Origin: an uncultured Eubacteriales bacterium
GTDB lineage: Bacteria; Bacillota; Clostridia; Oscillospirales; CAG-272
Reading direction: 5' to 3'
Assembly (NCBI GenBank): GCA_900556615.1
Contig: USPP01000121.1
Coordinates: forward strand, 1 to 5,806
Length of the DNA: 5,806 bases
The translations under genes were made by a program, and so were the position numbers. A model generated the notes under the pieces. It was not told the origin of the DNA. It made no database searches and worked only from the letters and a program-made list of their open reading frames with translations. Below are positions 3,840-5,806 of this stretch, piece by piece (the first letter of the stretch is position 1; each line of letters starts with the position of its first letter).

Positions 3840-5806
3840 TTATTCTGCGCTTCGTTTCAACTTTGCAAAGGTTGCCATAAGCTTTTTGGTACCTACATCA
3901 TCAAATGCGATCTCATAAAGAACGTCGGTGCCCATTTCACGAGCTGCCGTTATGATACCTTCTCCGAAGGTCAAATGGCACACCTTATCTCCGATTTTAA
4001 AATGTTCAAACGATTTGTTTCCGACAGTGGCTTTTAGGGCGGGTTGAGTGAAGAATTCTTTTGAGATGATATTTTTTCTTTGTTTTGCCTGATGATGAGA
4101 CGGCACCGTCGGTTTCTTTTCCTCATCAATCTCAATACACTCAGAGGGAATTTCATTTATAAAGCGTGAAAGCTGATTGAATTGCGTTCTTCCGAACATA
4201 AGACGTTCTCTGACGTGTATGCAATAAAGCTTTTCCTTTGCCCTCGTGATTGCCACATAGGCAAGCCGCCGTTCTTCTTCAAGCTCCTCCGGGAAAACCG
4301 TTGCCTGCATGCCCGGGAAAAGCCCTTCTTCGACGCCCGGAAGAAAGACCACAGGAAATTCAAGCCCCTTGGCACTGTGTATGGTCATAAGCACCACGGC
4401 GTTGTTTTCATCATCATAGTTGTCAATATCGGATATGAGGGCAGCTTCCTCAAGGAAGGTTTCCAGGTTTGCATTATCCTCGGAATGCGTTTTCTCAAAT
4501 TCAATGGCATTGGAGATAAGCTCTTGAACATTGTTGAGACGTTCTGCCTCCTCTGCCCCCCCTGCAAGGAGCATCGCACGATAACCGCTCATGTCGATTG
4601 TTTTTTCAAAAAGTTCCGAAAGCGCAGAGGATGCGCTGATTTCGCGGAGACTTTCAATGATTCCGACAAATTCCTTCAGCTTAGAAGCGCTTTTACATAT
4701 TTGCGGGTATTTGGATGCCGATTTCATTATACTGAACATGCTTTCTCCGTTCAGGGAGGCAAGATATTCAACATCTGAAACCGTTTTGTCACCGATTTTT
4801 CTTTTCGGTTCATTAATGATTCTTTTGAGTCTTTGATCGTCGGCAGGATTATTGATAACGGCGAGATAAGCCATAATATCTCTGATTTCTTTGCGTTCAT
4901 AGAACCGGGTTCCCCCGATTACTCTGTGAGGGATTCCGCTTCTTACAAATAAATTTTCAAGATTATTGGACTGAGCGTTTGTACGATACAGAACGGCAAA
5001 ATCGCTGTATTTTCTTTTTTCGCGTATTACCATGTCCATAATCTTGTTAATTATGTACTTTGCCTCATCGTTTTGATTGTCGCATTTCTTAACGATGACT
5101 TTTTCACCTTCGCCGCGGGTTGAGAAAAGCTCTTTCGTATGGCGACTTTGATTATTTTTTATGATTCCGTTGGCTGCGTTGAGAATATAGGAAGTGGATC
5201 TGTAATTTTGCTCAAGACGGATTACCTTGGCATCCTTATATTCACGATCGAAGTTCAATATATTTTCGATTGTTGCTCCGCGGAATTTATATATGCTTTG
5301 ATCATCGTCACCGACGACCATGAGATTGTTGTAATGTTCTGAGAGAAGGCGAACGAGTTCAAGCTGAGCATGATTGGTATCCTGGAATTCGTCTACGCTG
5401 ACATATTTAAAGCGCCTTTGGCAATAGCTGCGTGCTTCTTCATTCTCTCTGAGAAGCCGAACAGTCTGCATAATGATATCGTCAAAATCAAGAGCATTGG
5501 CAGCGACAAGCCTTTTCTGGTAGAGGGTGTATATGGATGCGATTTGAGATTGTCTGAAATCAGATCCGATTTCAGAAGAAAAAATCAGCGGGGTTTTCAG
5601 ATTGTTTTTAAGAGCGCTTATCTGAGAAGAAATTAATTTTACAGGGAATTTTTTTTCGTCAATCTGAAGCTCGCGCATACAGGAGAGAAGGAGCCGCTTG
5701 GAGTCATCGGAATCGTAGATTGTAAAACCTTTGGGATATCCGATGCTTTCACCGAATCTGCGGAGCAATCTTACGCATACCGAGTGGAAGGTACCCGCCC
5801 ATATTT
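3840..5806 (-). CDS. pcrA: UvrD/PcrA-type ATP-dependent 3'-5' DNA helicase (5' end cut by window)
   Basis: Superfamily 1A helicase acting in DNA repair, removal of RecA filaments and transcription-coupled processes (family knowledge). The frame is open to the window edge; 654 residues are visible, starting IWAGTFHSVCVRLLRR (motif Ia). About 70-90 N-terminal residues including Walker A lie outside. The leftmost in-frame TTG (5766-5768) is internal and not the start. In visible numbering: motif II DEFQDT (138-143), motif III GDDDQSIYKFRGA (165-177), QNYRS (199-203), motif V TIHSAKGLEF (474-483), motif VI YVAITRAKEKLY (516-527). The C-terminal segment KIGDKVCHLTFGEGIITAA to ATFAKLKR (about 603-650) matches the Tudor-like RNA-polymerase-binding domain of Firmicutes PcrA, which favours PcrA over Rep. 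The stop TAA is at 3842-3840. The gene converges on the left operon; its presumed terminator is split by the IS 18-38 bp downstream, so read-through into the IS is likely. Confidence 0.95.
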   Translation of the reverse strand, partial: IWAGTFHSVCVRLLRRFGESIGYPKGFTIYDSDDSKRLLLSCMRELQIDEKKFPVKLISSQISALKNNLKTPLIFSSEIGSDFRQSQIASIYTLYQKRLVAANALDFDDIIMQTVRLLRENEEARSYCQRRFKYVSVDEFQDTNHAQLELVRLLSEHYNNLMVVGDDDQSIYKFRGATIENILNFDREYKDAKVIRLEQNYRSTSYILNAANGIIKNNQSRHTKELFSTRGEGEKVIVKKCDNQNDEAKYIINKIMDMVIREKRKYSDFAVLYRTNAQSNNLENLFVRSGIPHRVIGGTRFYERKEIRDIMAYLAVINNPADDQRLKRIINEPKRKIGDKTVSDVEYLASLNGESMFSIMKSASKYPQICKSASKLKEFVGIIESLREISASSALSELFEKTIDMSGYRAMLLAGGAEEAERLNNVQELISNAIEFEKTHSEDNANLETFLEEAALISDIDNYDDENNAVVLMTIHSAKGLEFPVVFLPGVEEGLFPGMQATVFPEELEEERRLAYVAITRAKEKLYCIHVRERLMFGRTQFNQLSRFINEIPSECIEIDEEKKPTVPSHHQAKQRKNIISKEFFTQPALKATVGNKSFEHFKIGDKVCHLTFGEGIITAAREMGTDVLYEIAFDDVGTKKLMATFAKLKRSAE

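Noticed and set aside
4182..4778. A 198-residue open frame on the + strand opposite pcrA.
   Set aside because: Shadow of the helicase, whose own frame contains all expected motifs.
5766..5768. TTG as the start of the helicase.
   Set aside because: The frame continues to the window edge with conserved motif Ia (GTFHSVCVR), so the real start lies outside.

Overview
The window looks like chromosomal DNA of a low-to-moderate G+C anaerobic Firmicute, most likely a gut Clostridia/Oscillospirales-type bacterium. This is inferred from three things: an AccA subunit with a [12 protein letters not shown] active-site segment, a MACS-like acyl-CoA synthetase typical of Clostridia, and a PcrA helicase with the Firmicutes-type C-terminal Tudor-like domain. 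No RNA genes, CRISPR arrays or phage genes are visible. I found no evidence of a wholly new multi-gene system; the interest lies in the insertion sequence and where it landed.

Layout. (1) 1-607, + strand: the 3' two-thirds of accA (acetyl-CoA carboxylase carboxyltransferase alpha), the end of a fatty-acid synthesis operon lying mostly outside the window. (2) 618-2261, + strand: a complete AMP-forming acyl-CoA synthetase, 10 nt after accA and so probably co-transcribed; an intrinsic terminator at 2267-2314 closes the operon. (3) 2315-2456: 142 bp with no gene, ending in the left arm of a split terminator. (4) 2457-3801: an apparently intact 1345-bp IS3-family insertion sequence with orfA and orfB (DDE residues present), TGAAC-type ends, subterminal inverted repeats and a probable TTTT target duplication. 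(5) 3840-5806, - strand: pcrA (UvrD/PcrA superfamily 1 helicase), complete at its C-terminus but cut at the right window edge before the Walker A motif.

How the parts interact. The acyl-CoA synthetase operon and pcrA converge. If the IS and one copy of the TTTT duplication are removed in thought, the flanks rejoin into a 12-bp hairpin with T-runs on both sides. The IS therefore appears to have inserted into the loop of a bidirectional terminator, separating its arms by about 1.36 kb. pcrA has no other obvious terminator, so its transcripts probably run antisense through the transposase genes. They would meet a strong - strand terminator hairpin that the IS carries near its left end (2534-2485). 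On the + strand the same hairpin buries the orfA ribosome binding site, but only in transcripts that start outside the IS, because the predicted internal promoter starts RNA beyond the left arm. A further oddity is a perfect 32-bp palindrome inside orfB that encodes the same decapeptide on both strands.
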